Source: Bradyrhizobium sp. SRL28
Lineage (GTDB): Bacteria; Pseudomonadota; Alphaproteobacteria; Rhizobiales; Xanthobacteraceae
Assembly (NCBI RefSeq): GCF_018596315.1
Contig: NZ_JAHEAG010000004.1
Span: 310,001-374,000, forward strand
Length of the DNA stretch: 64,000 nt
Direction of reading: 5' to 3'
The notes under the pieces are model-generated. The model worked only from the letters and a program-made list of their open reading frames with translations. It had not been told where the DNA came from and did not search any database. Positions 8,731-17,154 of the stretch are shown piece by piece; position 1 is the stretch's first letter, and every line of letters begins with the position of its first letter. Both the position numbers and the translations under genes were made by a program.

Positions 8731-9660
8731 TTATGCCGGCAGCACCAGAAACCCCGCGCGCGGAAAATGCACGACCACTTCGCCGGCGATTGGATCAGCC
8801 CTTCGAATCGCAATGTGCTGGGACGAGAGCGCGACGATTTCTCCGCGAACGCCGATCTTGCCGTAGTCATCAGGCATCACCGTGACCAGGTCGCCCGGTT
8901 TGCGGCCGTTCGGATCATGGGGATCGGCGAGCACGGCGGTCTGTGGCGACGCGCGGGTCGCGATCTCCAACGCCGCCGCGGTCGATAGCTCGGTGGACGT
9001 GGCGTGGCCAATCGCGCGCATCCGTGCTTCCCAACTTTTCGTCGCCGGAAATTCGGCAAGCATTCGGTCGAGGTCGGGAAGGTTGGTGCGAACATACCAG
9101 ACGTTCATGTAGGCGTTGATATCGCACAGGCTGACATGGTCCCCGCACATCCAGGCCCCGGCATCGGCGAGCTGCGCTTCGATCCACTGCAGATTGGCGC
9201 GAAACTGGTCGCGCATCTGCGGGATCGCGGCCGTCATGGCGGCAATATCGAATTTGGCGCCGCGCAGTTTCTCGCGGTCGGCGATGAATTCCTGTGGGAC
9301 CTTGTCGGCGAGCGAACCAAAGATGAGATTCACGGTGCTCTGGAAGAACGCCTTGTCCGTCCACATCGCGGTCGCGGAAGCAAGACCCTGGCAGCCGTCC
9401 GGAAACAGTGTCGGCTCCGGGAAACGCCGCTCGAGTTCGCGGATGATGCATTGGGTGTCGCAATAGATGTCGGCGCCGATCTGCATCACCGGAGTACGCC
9501 GATAGCCTCCGGTCATCGGCATCAGGTCCGGCCGCGGCATGATCCGCGTAATCTCGACCGACGTCCATGCAATCTTCTTCAGGCCAAAGATCAGCCGGAT
9601 CTTTTCCGAGAACGGCGATTGCGGAAAATGGTGGAGAATAATCGGATGTTCGGTGGCCAT
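8731..9660 (-). CDS. Glutathione S-transferase family protein
   Basis: The N-terminal thioredoxin-like fold of this 309-residue protein reads HHFPQSPFSEKIRLIFGLKK, with Ser in the usual active-site position, then GGYRRTPVMQIGADIYCDTQCIIRELERRFPEPTLFP, the GST glutathione-site pattern with the cis-Pro and the D-T/S pair. An alpha-helical domain follows (~90-210; GDHVSLCDINAYMNVWYVR). About 90 extra residues at the C-terminus (LVTVMPDDYGKIGVRGEIVAL) are longer than a usual GST (~200-220) and look like a small beta domain. It probably acts in detoxification in the cytoplasm. Confidence 0.85.
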   Translation of the reverse strand: MATEHPIILHHFPQSPFSEKIRLIFGLKKIAWTSVEITRIMPRPDLMPMTGGYRRTPVMQIGADIYCDTQCIIRELERRFPEPTLFPDGCQGLASATAMWTDKAFFQSTVNLIFGSLADKVPQEFIADREKLRGAKFDIAAMTAAIPQMRDQFRANLQWIEAQLADAGAWMCGDHVSLCDINAYMNVWYVRTNLPDLDRMLAEFPATKSWEARMRAIGHATSTELSTAAALEIATRASPQTAVLADPHDPNGRKPGDLVTVMPDDYGKIGVRGEIVALSSQHIAIRRADPIAGEVVVHFPRAGFLVLPA

Positions 9661-9741
9661 TCGCCCTCTTCTGGGTCGGTTCGCGGATTGCGCGGACTTT
9701 GCAAAACTACCGCGGTTGGAGGTGCTCTGGCTATCGCGGCA

Positions 9742-11883
9742 TCAGGATGACGCGGCCGCCGGCGCCTGTTTGAATTTCCGCCGGCCGACCCGGTGCAGCA
9801 CGCGGGACAGTTGCTCGATCGAGTAGGGCTTTTGCAGCAGTTCGAAACCGTAGCTGCCGTGTTCCGACAGCACGTGGCTGTAGCCGCTGGTCAGTACGAC
9901 CGGCAGATCGGCATGGCGGAGGCGGATTTCCTGGGCCAGTTCGATGCCGGTCATCCCGGGCATCACGACGTCCGTGAACACGGCGTCGAAGCGGTCAGCG
10001 CCGACCGCCAGTTCTTCGAGCGCATGCGTGGCGTTGCCGACAAGCTTGGTGGCGTAGCCGAGTTCGGCCAGCGCGTCGGTGGTGAATCGTCCGACCTCGG
10101 CATTGTCCTCGACGACGAGCACCGACATTCCGCTTCCGTCGATCGCCGTGGCATCTGCCGGCAGCTGTCGCGATTTCCCGCTGCCGGCGGTGCGCGGCAG
10201 ATACAGCGTGAAAATAGTGCCTTTGCCCACTTCGCTGGCGACTGCTACTTCGCCGCCGGATTGCTTGGCGAATCCGAATACCTGCGACAGGCCGAGCCCG
10301 GTGCCATGGCCGGCCTGCTTGGTCGTGAAGAAAGGTTCGAAGATGCGTTCGAACTGATCCGGCGGAATGCCGCTGCCGGTGTCGGCAACGGATACGGCAA
10401 CATAGCCATATGGATTTTGCGACGATGGCGCGGCGTTGGGCAGGCTGGCCGCCATTCCCACTGCAATCGTCAGCCGTCCACGGCCCTCCATGGCGTCCCG
10501 CGCGTTCACGGCCATGTTGATGATCGCGGTTTCGAACTGGCCGGCGTCGGCGTTGACGAAGCACGGTTCTTCCGGGCCGAGGATGACGATCTCGATGCGC
10601 GAACCGATCAGGGTGCCGATCATTTCGGCCAGCGTCTGCACGCTTCGCCCTACCTCGAACACCTCCGGCTTCAACGTCTGCCGCCGCGCGAAGGCCAGCA
10701 ACTGCCCGGTCAGCTTGGCGGCGCGGGTCACGGTATCGGAGATCGCCTCGATATAGCGCAGCCGCCGCGGCTCCGGCAGGTCGGGCCGCCGCAACAGGTC
10801 CACGGACGCGCGAATCACCGTGAGCAGGTTGTTGAAGTCGTGCGCGACGCCGCCAGTGAGCTGGCCCAGCGCTTCCAGCCGCTGGCCGTGCTTCAGCGCT
10901 TCCTCGGCCACCTGCCGCTTCTCGGCCTCGAAATAAAGATGCCGGGTCCGGCGCAAGGCCAACCCCAGCAGGGCAAACAGCAGCGCGGTGGCCGGCGCGC
11001 CGAAGACCAAATGCTGGCTCATGGTGGAGAGCCAGCGGGCGCGTATCGCTGAGGTTTCGAGGCCGGCGCCGACATAGATCGGGTATTCGGCGAGCCGCCG
11101 GTAGCCGAGGCGGCGTTCGATGCCGTCGGTCGGCGACGTCACGGTGATGAGGCCAGCGGTTGGACTGGCGGCGATTATTTTCCCGATCGAACCCTTGGGG
11201 TCGAGACGGATGTCGCGGTCGATGGCGGGGAAACGCGCCAGCACGGTGCCGTCCGCCCGCCCGAGCGCGAAGTAGCTGCCGGGCTCGCGGCCGATCCGGG
11301 CGTAGTAATTCTCGAAATATTCCGGGAACACGGAGGCCTGCAGCACGCCGGCGAAGCTGCCGTCCTCGCTCGGGCGCCGCCTGCTGACGCCGAAGAACGC
11401 GGCGCCATGATAGGGCGGCCGCGGCTTCAGCGCCTCGCCGATATAGGTTCCGATATCGCTGGCCGCGTGGGACTTGAAATAGTCCCGGTCGGAAAAATCG
11501 ATCCCGGGCGCCGGAACGACCAGGCTGTTGACGAGCGCGTGGCCCTTGGCGTCGAAGATCCAGGCCGATTTCACCTGCGGCAGGGAGGCGACCAGTTGTT
11601 TCAGCCGCAAATGCAGCAATTGCTCGCGCGCAACGATGTCGGCATCGGGAATGTCGCGGATGATCTCGGCGATCTCCGACAGGCTGCGGTCGATGGTTTC
11701 GAACACTTTCAGCGCGTGTTCGTGCGCGACATCCAGCGCGCGTTCGATTTCGCGGTCGGCGGTTTCGCGGATCGAGATCCAGGAGACGGCGGACGCAAAT
11801 ACAAACAGCGCCAACGGAAGGGCCAGCGAGGCGACCATCATCCATTGCAGCAGTCTCAGCGAATTACGTTGCGCGGTCTGCAC
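9742..11883 (-). CDS. Hybrid sensor histidine kinase/response regulator with periplasmic sensor
   Basis: The start is a GTG at 11883 with GGAG five bases upstream. Domains in order: membrane helix (~15-37); periplasmic Cache-type sensor (~40-285) with SDRDYFKSHAASDIGTYIGE, a pattern seen in dCache sensors; second helix (~290-310); HisKA with phospho-accepting His in GGVAHDFNNLLTVIRAS (~345); HATPase with N box INMAVNARDAMEG and G boxes ADTGSGIPP and GHGTGLGLSQVFG; and a receiver domain (~590-705) with phospho-acceptor Asp in AVFTDVVMPGMTG and the conserved Lys in LLQKPYS. The 713 residues fit this class. No output regulator gene is adjacent, so the phosphate may go to an unlinked regulator. 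Confidence 0.92.
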   Translation of the reverse strand: MQTAQRNSLRLLQWMMVASLALPLALFVFASAVSWISIRETADREIERALDVAHEHALKVFETIDRSLSEIAEIIRDIPDADIVAREQLLHLRLKQLVASLPQVKSAWIFDAKGHALVNSLVVPAPGIDFSDRDYFKSHAASDIGTYIGEALKPRPPYHGAAFFGVSRRRPSEDGSFAGVLQASVFPEYFENYYARIGREPGSYFALGRADGTVLARFPAIDRDIRLDPKGSIGKIIAASPTAGLITVTSPTDGIERRLGYRRLAEYPIYVGAGLETSAIRARWLSTMSQHLVFGAPATALLFALLGLALRRTRHLYFEAEKRQVAEEALKHGQRLEALGQLTGGVAHDFNNLLTVIRASVDLLRRPDLPEPRRLRYIEAISDTVTRAAKLTGQLLAFARRQTLKPEVFEVGRSVQTLAEMIGTLIGSRIEIVILGPEEPCFVNADAGQFETAIINMAVNARDAMEGRGRLTIAVGMAASLPNAAPSSQNPYGYVAVSVADTGSGIPPDQFERIFEPFFTTKQAGHGTGLGLSQVFGFAKQSGGEVAVASEVGKGTIFTLYLPRTAGSGKSRQLPADATAIDGSGMSVLVVEDNAEVGRFTTDALAELGYATKLVGNATHALEELAVGADRFDAVFTDVVMPGMTGIELAQEIRLRHADLPVVLTSGYSHVLSEHGSYGFELLQKPYSIEQLSRVLHRVGRRKFKQAPAAASS

Positions 11884-12055
11884 GGGCGCTCCGACTCCGC
11901 GCCGAGCTTAACGCAATCCTTGGTTGGGAATAAAGCGCGTGGAGAGCGGAACTTTCTGCTTCCCCTGATGGCGTTAATGCGGATCGATAAATTGATAATT
12001 ATTCGGCCGGCCGGGCGTAGCCAACGAGCGCCCATGCCCCGGGATGACGATTCTC

Positions 12056-12141
12056 GTAGCCCGGATGGAGCGGAGCGCAATCCGGGATTCTCACAGCCGG
12101 CTAAACCTGTCCCGGATTTCGCTTCGCTCCATCCGGGCTAC
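12056..12141. repeat. Intergenic palindromic repeat, family A copy 2
   Basis: GTAGCCCGGATGGAGCGGAG to GCTCCATCCGGGCTAC, with inner arms TCCGGGA / TCCCGGA. Lies just past the 3' end of sdhB. Confidence 0.85.
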
Positions 12142-12152
12142 GGCATCTCGGC

Positions 12153-12938
12153 CTAGATCTGGCGCTCGACCATCTTCAGCTTGAGCTCGGCGATGGCCTC
12201 GGACGGGTTCAGGCCCTTCGGGCAGGCCTTGGCGCAGTTCATGATGGTGTGGCAGCGGTAGAGCCGGAACGGGTCTTCGAGGTTGTCGAGCCGTTCGCCA
12301 GTGGCTTCATCGCGGGAATCCGATACCCAGCGATTTGCTTGCAGGAGTGCGGCCGGCCCCAGGAAGCGGTCGCTGTTCCACCAATAACTCGGGCAGGAGG
12401 TCGAGCAGCAGGCGCACAGGATGCACTCGTAGAGGCCATCGAGCTTTTCGCGGTCCTCGTGGCTCTGCTTCCATTCCTTCTGCGGCGTCGGCGTGGTCGT
12501 CTTCAGCCACGGCTCGATGGAAGCGTATTGCGCGTAGAAATTGGTCAGATCCGGGACCAGGTCCTTCACGACCGGCTGGTGCGGCAGCGGATTGACCTTC
12601 ACCGCGCCGCCCGCCGCCACGTCATGCATCGACTTGGTGCAGGCCAGCGTGTTCTGGCCATCGATGTTCATCGCGCAGGAGCCGCAGACGCCTTCGCGGC
12701 AGGAGCGGCGGAAGGTCAGCGTCGGGTCGATGTTGTTCTTGATCCAGATCAGGCCGTCCAGCACCATCGGCCCGCAGTCGTTGATGTCGACGTGATAGGT
12801 GTCGACGCTCGGATTCTTGCCGTCGTCCGGATTCCAGCGATACACCCTGAACTCGCGCGTCTCGGTCGCGCCCGCCGGCTTCGGCCAGGCCTTGCCGCCG
12901 GTGATCTTTGAGTTCTTGGGAAGTGTGAATTCAGCCAT
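12153..12938 (-). CDS. sdhB: Succinate dehydrogenase iron-sulfur subunit
   Basis: The 261-residue protein carries the three cluster motifs of SdhB: [2Fe-2S] [17 protein letters not shown] with the fourth Cys in NTLAC, [4Fe-4S] [12 protein letters not shown], and [3Fe-4S] [17 protein letters not shown]. It passes electrons from the SdhA flavin to quinone at the cytoplasmic face of the membrane. It is last in the sdhCDAB order, starting 24 bases after the sdhA stop. Length is normal for alphaproteobacteria. Confidence 0.97.
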   Translation of the reverse strand: MAEFTLPKNSKITGGKAWPKPAGATETREFRVYRWNPDDGKNPSVDTYHVDINDCGPMVLDGLIWIKNNIDPTLTFRRSCREGVCGSCAMNIDGQNTLACTKSMHDVAAGGAVKVNPLPHQPVVKDLVPDLTNFYAQYASIEPWLKTTTPTPQKEWKQSHEDREKLDGLYECILCACCSTSCPSYWWNSDRFLGPAALLQANRWVSDSRDEATGERLDNLEDPFRLYRCHTIMNCAKACPKGLNPSEAIAELKLKMVERQI

Positions 12939-12962
12939 GGTTGCAAGCCTTCGCAGTCGTTC

Positions 12963-14834
12963 TCAATACACCCGCGCCTTCGGCGGGATGTACTGAACGT
13001 CGTTCGTCATCGTGTAGTCGTGCACCGGGCGGTAATCGATCGCGGTCTTGCCGCGCTCGTCGATCCACGCCAGCGTATGCTTCATCCAGTTCTTGTCGTC
13101 GCGCTCGGAAAAGTCCTCGCGCGCATGCGCACCGCGGCTTTCGGTGCGGTTCGCCGCCGAATCCATGGTGACGACCGCCTGCACGATCAGATTGTCGAAT
13201 TCGAGCGTTTCGATCAGGTCGGAATTCCAGACCAGCGAGCGGTCGGTGGTCGCGACGTCGCCGATGCCGCCATGGACCTTGTGGATCAGGTTCTGGCCTT
13301 CATGCAGGATCTCGCCGGTACGGAACACCGCGCAATTGCTCTGCATGACGTGCTGCATGCCCTCGCGCAGCTTCGCGGTCGGCGTGCCGCCGGAGGCGTA
13401 GCGATAGTGGTCGAGCCGGCCGAGCGCCAGATCGGACGAATCCTTCGGCAGGTCCGGCTGCTTGCCGTTCGGCGTCAGCTTTTCCGCAAGCCGCAGCGCG
13501 GCTGCGCGGCCGAACACGACGAGGTCGATCAGCGAGTTGGAGCCGAGCCGGTTGGCGCCGTGCACGGACACGCAGGCGGCTTCACCAATCGCCATCAGGC
13601 CGGGCACCACGGCATTGTCGTCGCCGTTCTTCTTGGTCAGCACTTCGGCGTGATAATTGGTGGGAATGCCGCCCATGTTGTAATGCACGGTCGGCACGAT
13701 CGGAATCGGCTCGCGGGTAACATCGACATTGGCGAAAATCTTCGCCGATTCGGAAATGCCCGGCAGCCGTTCGTTCAGCACCTTGGGATCGAGATGATCG
13801 AGGTGCAGGTAGATGTGGTCCATCTTCTTGCCGACGCCGCGGCCCTCGCGGATCTCGATGGTCATCGAACGCGAGACGACGTCGCGGGAGGCGAGATCCT
13901 TGGCTGAAGGCGCGTAACGCTCCATGAAGCGCTCGCCCTCGGAATTGACGAGATAGCCGCCTTCGCCGCGGGCGCCCTCGGTGACGAGGCAGCCCGAGCC
14001 GTAGATGCCGGTCGGGTGGAACTGGATGAATTCCATGTCCTGCAGCGGCAGGCCGGCGCGCAGCACCATGCCGCCGCCGTCACCGGTGCAGGTATGCGCC
14101 GAGGTGCAGGAAGCGTAGGCGCGGCCATAGCCGCCGGTCGCCAGAATCGTGGTTTGCGCCCGGAAACGATGCAGCGTGCCGTCCTCGAGCTTGAGCGCGA
14201 TCACGCCGCGGCAGACGCCCTGGTCGTCCATGATCAGGTCGATGGCGAAGAACTCGATGTAGAATTCGGCCGAGTGGCGCAATGCCTGGCCGTACATCGT
14301 GTGCAGCATGGCGTGGCCGGTGCGGTCGGCGGCGGCGCAGGTGCGCTGCGCCTGGCCCTTGCCGTAGTCCATGGTCATGCCGCCGAACGGGCGCTGATAG
14401 ATCCTGCCGTCCTCGGTGCGCGAGAACGGTACGCCCCAATGCTCCAACTCGTAGACGGCGTCGGGCGCGTTGCGCACCATGTATTCGATCGCGTCCTGGT
14501 CGCCGAGCCAGTCCGACCCCTTGACGGTGTCGTACATGTGCCAGCGCCAGTCGTCCGGATGCATGTTGCCGAGCGAGGCCGAAATGCCGCCTTGCGCCGC
14601 AACCGTATGTGAGCGGGTCGGGAACACTTTGGTGATGCAGGCGGTGCGCAGGCCCGCTTCCGAGCAGCCGACCACGGCGCGCAGGCCGGCACCGCCGGCG
14701 CCGACTACCACGACGTCGTAGGTGTGGTCCTCGATCGGATAGGATTTTCCGTTGGTGGCAGGACCACTTGCAGTTCCGCCACTGCCGTTGGTGGCCTTGC
14801 CGTTACGATCACCGGCCGTCCTTTGAGCAGCCAT
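12963..14834 (-). CDS. sdhA: Succinate dehydrogenase flavoprotein subunit
   Basis: The 623-residue protein has the FAD-binding motif [20 protein letters not shown], the His that binds FAD covalently in [13 protein letters not shown], and the catalytic region [20 protein letters not shown]. It oxidises succinate to fumarate in respiratory complex II. The first ~35 residues ([18 protein letters not shown]) are a low-complexity Gly/Asn/Thr-rich extension absent from most SdhA proteins. The ATG is preceded by GGGAG, three bases after the sdhD stop codon, supporting translational coupling. Confidence 0.97.
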   Translation of the reverse strand: MAAQRTAGDRNGKATNGSGGTASGPATNGKSYPIEDHTYDVVVVGAGGAGLRAVVGCSEAGLRTACITKVFPTRSHTVAAQGGISASLGNMHPDDWRWHMYDTVKGSDWLGDQDAIEYMVRNAPDAVYELEHWGVPFSRTEDGRIYQRPFGGMTMDYGKGQAQRTCAAADRTGHAMLHTMYGQALRHSAEFYIEFFAIDLIMDDQGVCRGVIALKLEDGTLHRFRAQTTILATGGYGRAYASCTSAHTCTGDGGGMVLRAGLPLQDMEFIQFHPTGIYGSGCLVTEGARGEGGYLVNSEGERFMERYAPSAKDLASRDVVSRSMTIEIREGRGVGKKMDHIYLHLDHLDPKVLNERLPGISESAKIFANVDVTREPIPIVPTVHYNMGGIPTNYHAEVLTKKNGDDNAVVPGLMAIGEAACVSVHGANRLGSNSLIDLVVFGRAAALRLAEKLTPNGKQPDLPKDSSDLALGRLDHYRYASGGTPTAKLREGMQHVMQSNCAVFRTGEILHEGQNLIHKVHGGIGDVATTDRSLVWNSDLIETLEFDNLIVQAVVTMDSAANRTESRGAHAREDFSERDDKNWMKHTLAWIDERGKTAIDYRPVHDYTMTNDVQYIPPKARVY

Positions 14835-14837
14835 GGG

Positions 14838-15230
14838 TTACACTCCCGATGACAATTTGAGGATCGCGTAGATCGAGGCCAAGGCCACCGCGATACAAAA
14901 GAAATTATTCGCCATCACGCTGGCGAGCTTGATCTTCTCGTTGTGCACGTAGTCCTCGATCACGATCTGCATGCCGATCCGCATGTGCCAGGTGCTGGCG
15001 ACGATGAAGAGCACCAGGATGATCGCGATCGGAAGCGAGCCGAGAATTTGGGCGGCGCCGGCCTGATTGCGGCCGATCAGCATCAGAATGATCACGATGA
15101 CGGGCACGATCAGCAGCGTCATCGCCACCGCCGTGAGACGCTGACGCCAGAAATCGGTGGTGCCGGAATGCGAGGAACCGAGATTGCGGACGCGGCCGAG
15201 CGGCGTGCGCATCGAGCGAGGGCCACTCAT
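14838..15230 (-). CDS. sdhD: Succinate dehydrogenase membrane anchor subunit
   Basis: The 130-residue start MSGPRSMRTPLGRVRNLGSS overlaps the sdhC stop by four bases (ATGA). Three membrane helices follow (TAVAMTLLIVPVIVIILMLI, ILVLFIVAST, FFCIAVALASIYAIL). The conserved HMRIGMQIVIEDYVH segment supplies the haem-ligand His and the Asp-Tyr of the quinone site. With SdhC it anchors complex II and binds haem b and quinone. Confidence 0.95.
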   Translation of the reverse strand: MSGPRSMRTPLGRVRNLGSSHSGTTDFWRQRLTAVAMTLLIVPVIVIILMLIGRNQAGAAQILGSLPIAIILVLFIVASTWHMRIGMQIVIEDYVHNEKIKLASVMANNFFCIAVALASIYAILKLSSGV

Positions 15231-15625
15231 CGTCCGCCTCCGACCGTGTAGGCGATGATCCAGACCAGGACGGTGAGCGAAATACCGGCGATCAGCGCGC
15301 CCCAGGTCAGCGCCTCGCGCTCGTTGGGCTTGAAGCCGTAGCCAAGGTCCCAGAAGAAGTAGCGGATACCGCTGCACAGATGATGCAGCAGCGACCACGT
15401 GTAGCCGAACAGGATCAGCTTGCCGATGATGCTGCCGGTGAAGGCCTGGACGTTGGCGTACGCCCCGGGGCCGGAGGCTGCGGCAATCAGCCACCAGGCG
15501 AGCAGCAGCGTGCCGAAATAGAGCGCAATTCCCGTGGCGCGATGGATGATGGAAAGCGCCATCGTCAGGGTGACGCGATAGGTCGACAAATGGGGCGATA
15601 GCGGTCGTTCGATCCTGGCGGTCAT
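15227..15625 (-). CDS. sdhC: Succinate dehydrogenase cytochrome b556 subunit
   Basis: The 132-residue protein opens RPLSPHLSTYRVTLTMALSI and has the SdhC signature SIIHRATGIALYFG and the second histidine cluster SLLHHLCSGIRYFFWD, which ligates haem b. Three hydrophobic segments span the membrane. It is the first gene of the sdhCDAB operon. A candidate Irr/iron control element lies 51-67 bases upstream of its start (15676-15692). Confidence 0.95.
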   Translation of the reverse strand: MTARIERPLSPHLSTYRVTLTMALSIIHRATGIALYFGTLLLAWWLIAAASGPGAYANVQAFTGSIIGKLILFGYTWSLLHHLCSGIRYFFWDLGYGFKPNEREALTWGALIAGISLTVLVWIIAYTVGGGR

Positions 15626-15675
15626 TCGGCGGCTTTTATGTTGTGTGGAACCGCAGCCGGCCCATGGGGGTGCGC

Positions 15676-15692
15676 GGTAGATAAATTCTATT
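15676..15692 (-). promoter_or_regulatory. Candidate iron control element (Irr box) upstream of sdhC
   Basis: The palindromic core TAGAT-AAA-TTCTA (15678-15690) matches the rhizobial ICE core TAGAA-N3-TTCTA at nine of ten positions; the flanks are poor. It lies where a promoter-proximal operator would be expected. Weaker than the candidates at leuC and acnA. Confidence 0.4.
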
Positions 15693-15835
15693 TACGTAGT
15701 CGCATCAGTCCGCGCAACGATCAAATCGCTTGGAATCGAACCAACGTTCATTGCTAGGGAGGCTATGATACGAGATTGATCAGCCGCTTGGTATACCACA
15801 GCCATCTGGCATGGTTTAAGAATTGAATTATGATT

Positions 15836-16180
15836 CTATTTATCGTTCCGTCGCGGCTGTGCGCCAAGCGAACTGATGCCGTGCCAGCGCTCGACGGAGG
15901 CGCTTGATCTTCGGCCAAGCCTGCTGCGACGGCTGAAACATCGGTGCAATAGCACCGGCGCCGGCTCGTAATCGGCGAGCAGTCCCACCAGGTGGTCGGC
16001 GGCCAGATCGGCCTCGGTCGGCCGCGGAGGCGCGCGCACCGATGCCGGCGTCTTCCTTCGCGGCGGCGCCGAGCGCGTCGAGGCTATTCATCCAGAGCCG
16101 ACCCGATATGCGGGTTTTGCGGCCCGCCTTGAAGCAGCTAAGTCTCGCGGGCGACCATGCAGATGCTTGGGCCGCAGGTT
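15836..16180 (-). pseudogene. Possible degenerate coding remnant, unrecognised
   Basis: On the minus strand one frame reads SLDALGAAAKEDAGIGA, and then a shifted frame reads PPRPTEADLAADHLVGLLAD YEPAPVLL before returning to a third frame with arginine-rich sequence. Joined, these look like fragments of one protein broken by one or two frameshifts. Neither piece has a good start codon with a ribosome-binding site, and I do not recognise the family. It could equally be non-coding GC-rich DNA. Confidence 0.22.
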
Positions 16181-16191
16181 CTGAACGCGGG

Positions 16192-17055
16192 ATGCTCAAA
16201 GACATGGTGGCCGGCCTCGATCCCAAGGAGCTCATCGAACTCGCCTTGCTCCTGATCGCGGTCGGGGCGCTGTCGGGATTTCTGGCCGGCGTTTTCGGCA
16301 TCGGCGGCGGCGCGATCCTGGTGCCGGTGTTCTACGAATGCTTCCGGCTGGCCGGTGTGCCGCTGGAGGTGCGGATGCCGCTCTGCATCGGCACCTCGCT
16401 TGCGATCATCATCCCGACCTCGATCAGTTCGTTTCGCGCCCATTACATCAGAGGCGCGGTCGATATGGAGATCCTCAGGCGCTGGTGGCTGCCGATCGTG
16501 ATCGGCGTTGTGGCGGGCAGCGTCACCGCGCGCTACGCGCCGGAGCGACTGTTCAAGATCGTGTTCGTGATAGTGGCGTGGTCGGCGGCGGCGCGGCTGT
16601 TACTGGCGCGCGACAGCTGGAAGCTCGGTGACGATGTGCCGAAGGGCTTTCTGATGCGCGTCTACGGCTTCTTCGTCGGGTTGTTGTCGACCTTGATGGG
16701 CGTCGGCGGCGGCCTGTTCGCGAACCTGTTGATGACGTTCTATGGCCGGCCGATCCATCAGGCGGTCGCGACCTCGTCGGCGATTGCGGTCCTGATCTCG
16801 ATCCCCGGCGCGATCGGCTATGTCTATGCCGGCTGGCCCGCCGCCGCGCGCTTTCCCGATGTCACCGCGCTGCAAATGCCGTTTGCGCTCGGCTATGTGT
16901 CGCTGATCGGTGCCGTGCTGGTGATGCCGACCACGCTGATCACCGCCCCGCTCGGCGTGCGCGCCGCGCATGCGATGTCGAAGCGGAACCTGGAGATGGC
17001 GTTCGGCGCGTATATGTTCATCGTCGGCGGAAGGTTCGTGATCAGTCTGTTGTAG
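16192..17055 (+). CDS. TauE/SafE family sulfite/anion exporter
   Basis: The 287-residue protein starts at ATG 16192 or 16204; neither has a strong ribosome-binding site. It has eight or so membrane helices and the internal duplication typical of the family: GVFGIGGGAILVPVFYECF with GTSLAIIIPTSISSF in the first half, and GVGGGLFANLLMTF with VATSSAIAVLISIPGAIGY in the second. TauE/SafE proteins move sulfite, sulfonates or other small organic anions across the inner membrane. No sulfur genes are adjacent, so the substrate is open. Confidence 0.87.
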   Translation: MLKDMVAGLDPKELIELALLLIAVGALSGFLAGVFGIGGGAILVPVFYECFRLAGVPLEVRMPLCIGTSLAIIIPTSISSFRAHYIRGAVDMEILRRWWLPIVIGVVAGSVTARYAPERLFKIVFVIVAWSAAARLLLARDSWKLGDDVPKGFLMRVYGFFVGLLSTLMGVGGGLFANLLMTFYGRPIHQAVATSSAIAVLISIPGAIGYVYAGWPAAARFPDVTALQMPFALGYVSLIGAVLVMPTTLITAPLGVRAAHAMSKRNLEMAFGAYMFIVGGRFVISLL

Positions 17056-17059
17056 GCGC

Positions 17060-17145
17060 GTAGCCCGGATGAAGCGAAGCGAAATCCGGGATTCTCGCAG
17101 GCGGACGGACTGTTCCCGGATTGCGCTTCGCTCCATCCGGGCTAC
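17060..17145. repeat. Intergenic palindromic repeat, family A copy 3
   Basis: Fills the space between the convergent TauE and matB genes: five bases after one stop codon and nine before the other. GTAGCCCGGATGAAGCG to CGCTCCATCCGGGCTAC. Confidence 0.85.
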
Positions 17146-17154
17146 GGCAACGAA

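Larger units (their letters stand above)
15626..16191. other. Long intergenic region between divergent sdhC and the TauE gene
   Basis: 566 bases. The sdhC-proximal part is AT-rich for this genome and holds the candidate iron box, presumably with the sdh promoter. Bases 15836-16180 have coding-like composition on the minus strand but no intact gene I can recognise (see the pseudogene entry). No repeat element is present. Confidence 0.6.

Noticed and set aside
9995..11845. 616-codon frame on the same strand as the histidine kinase
   Set aside because: Another frame of the kinase gene, made of Arg-rich nonsense; the kinase frame has all catalytic motifs.
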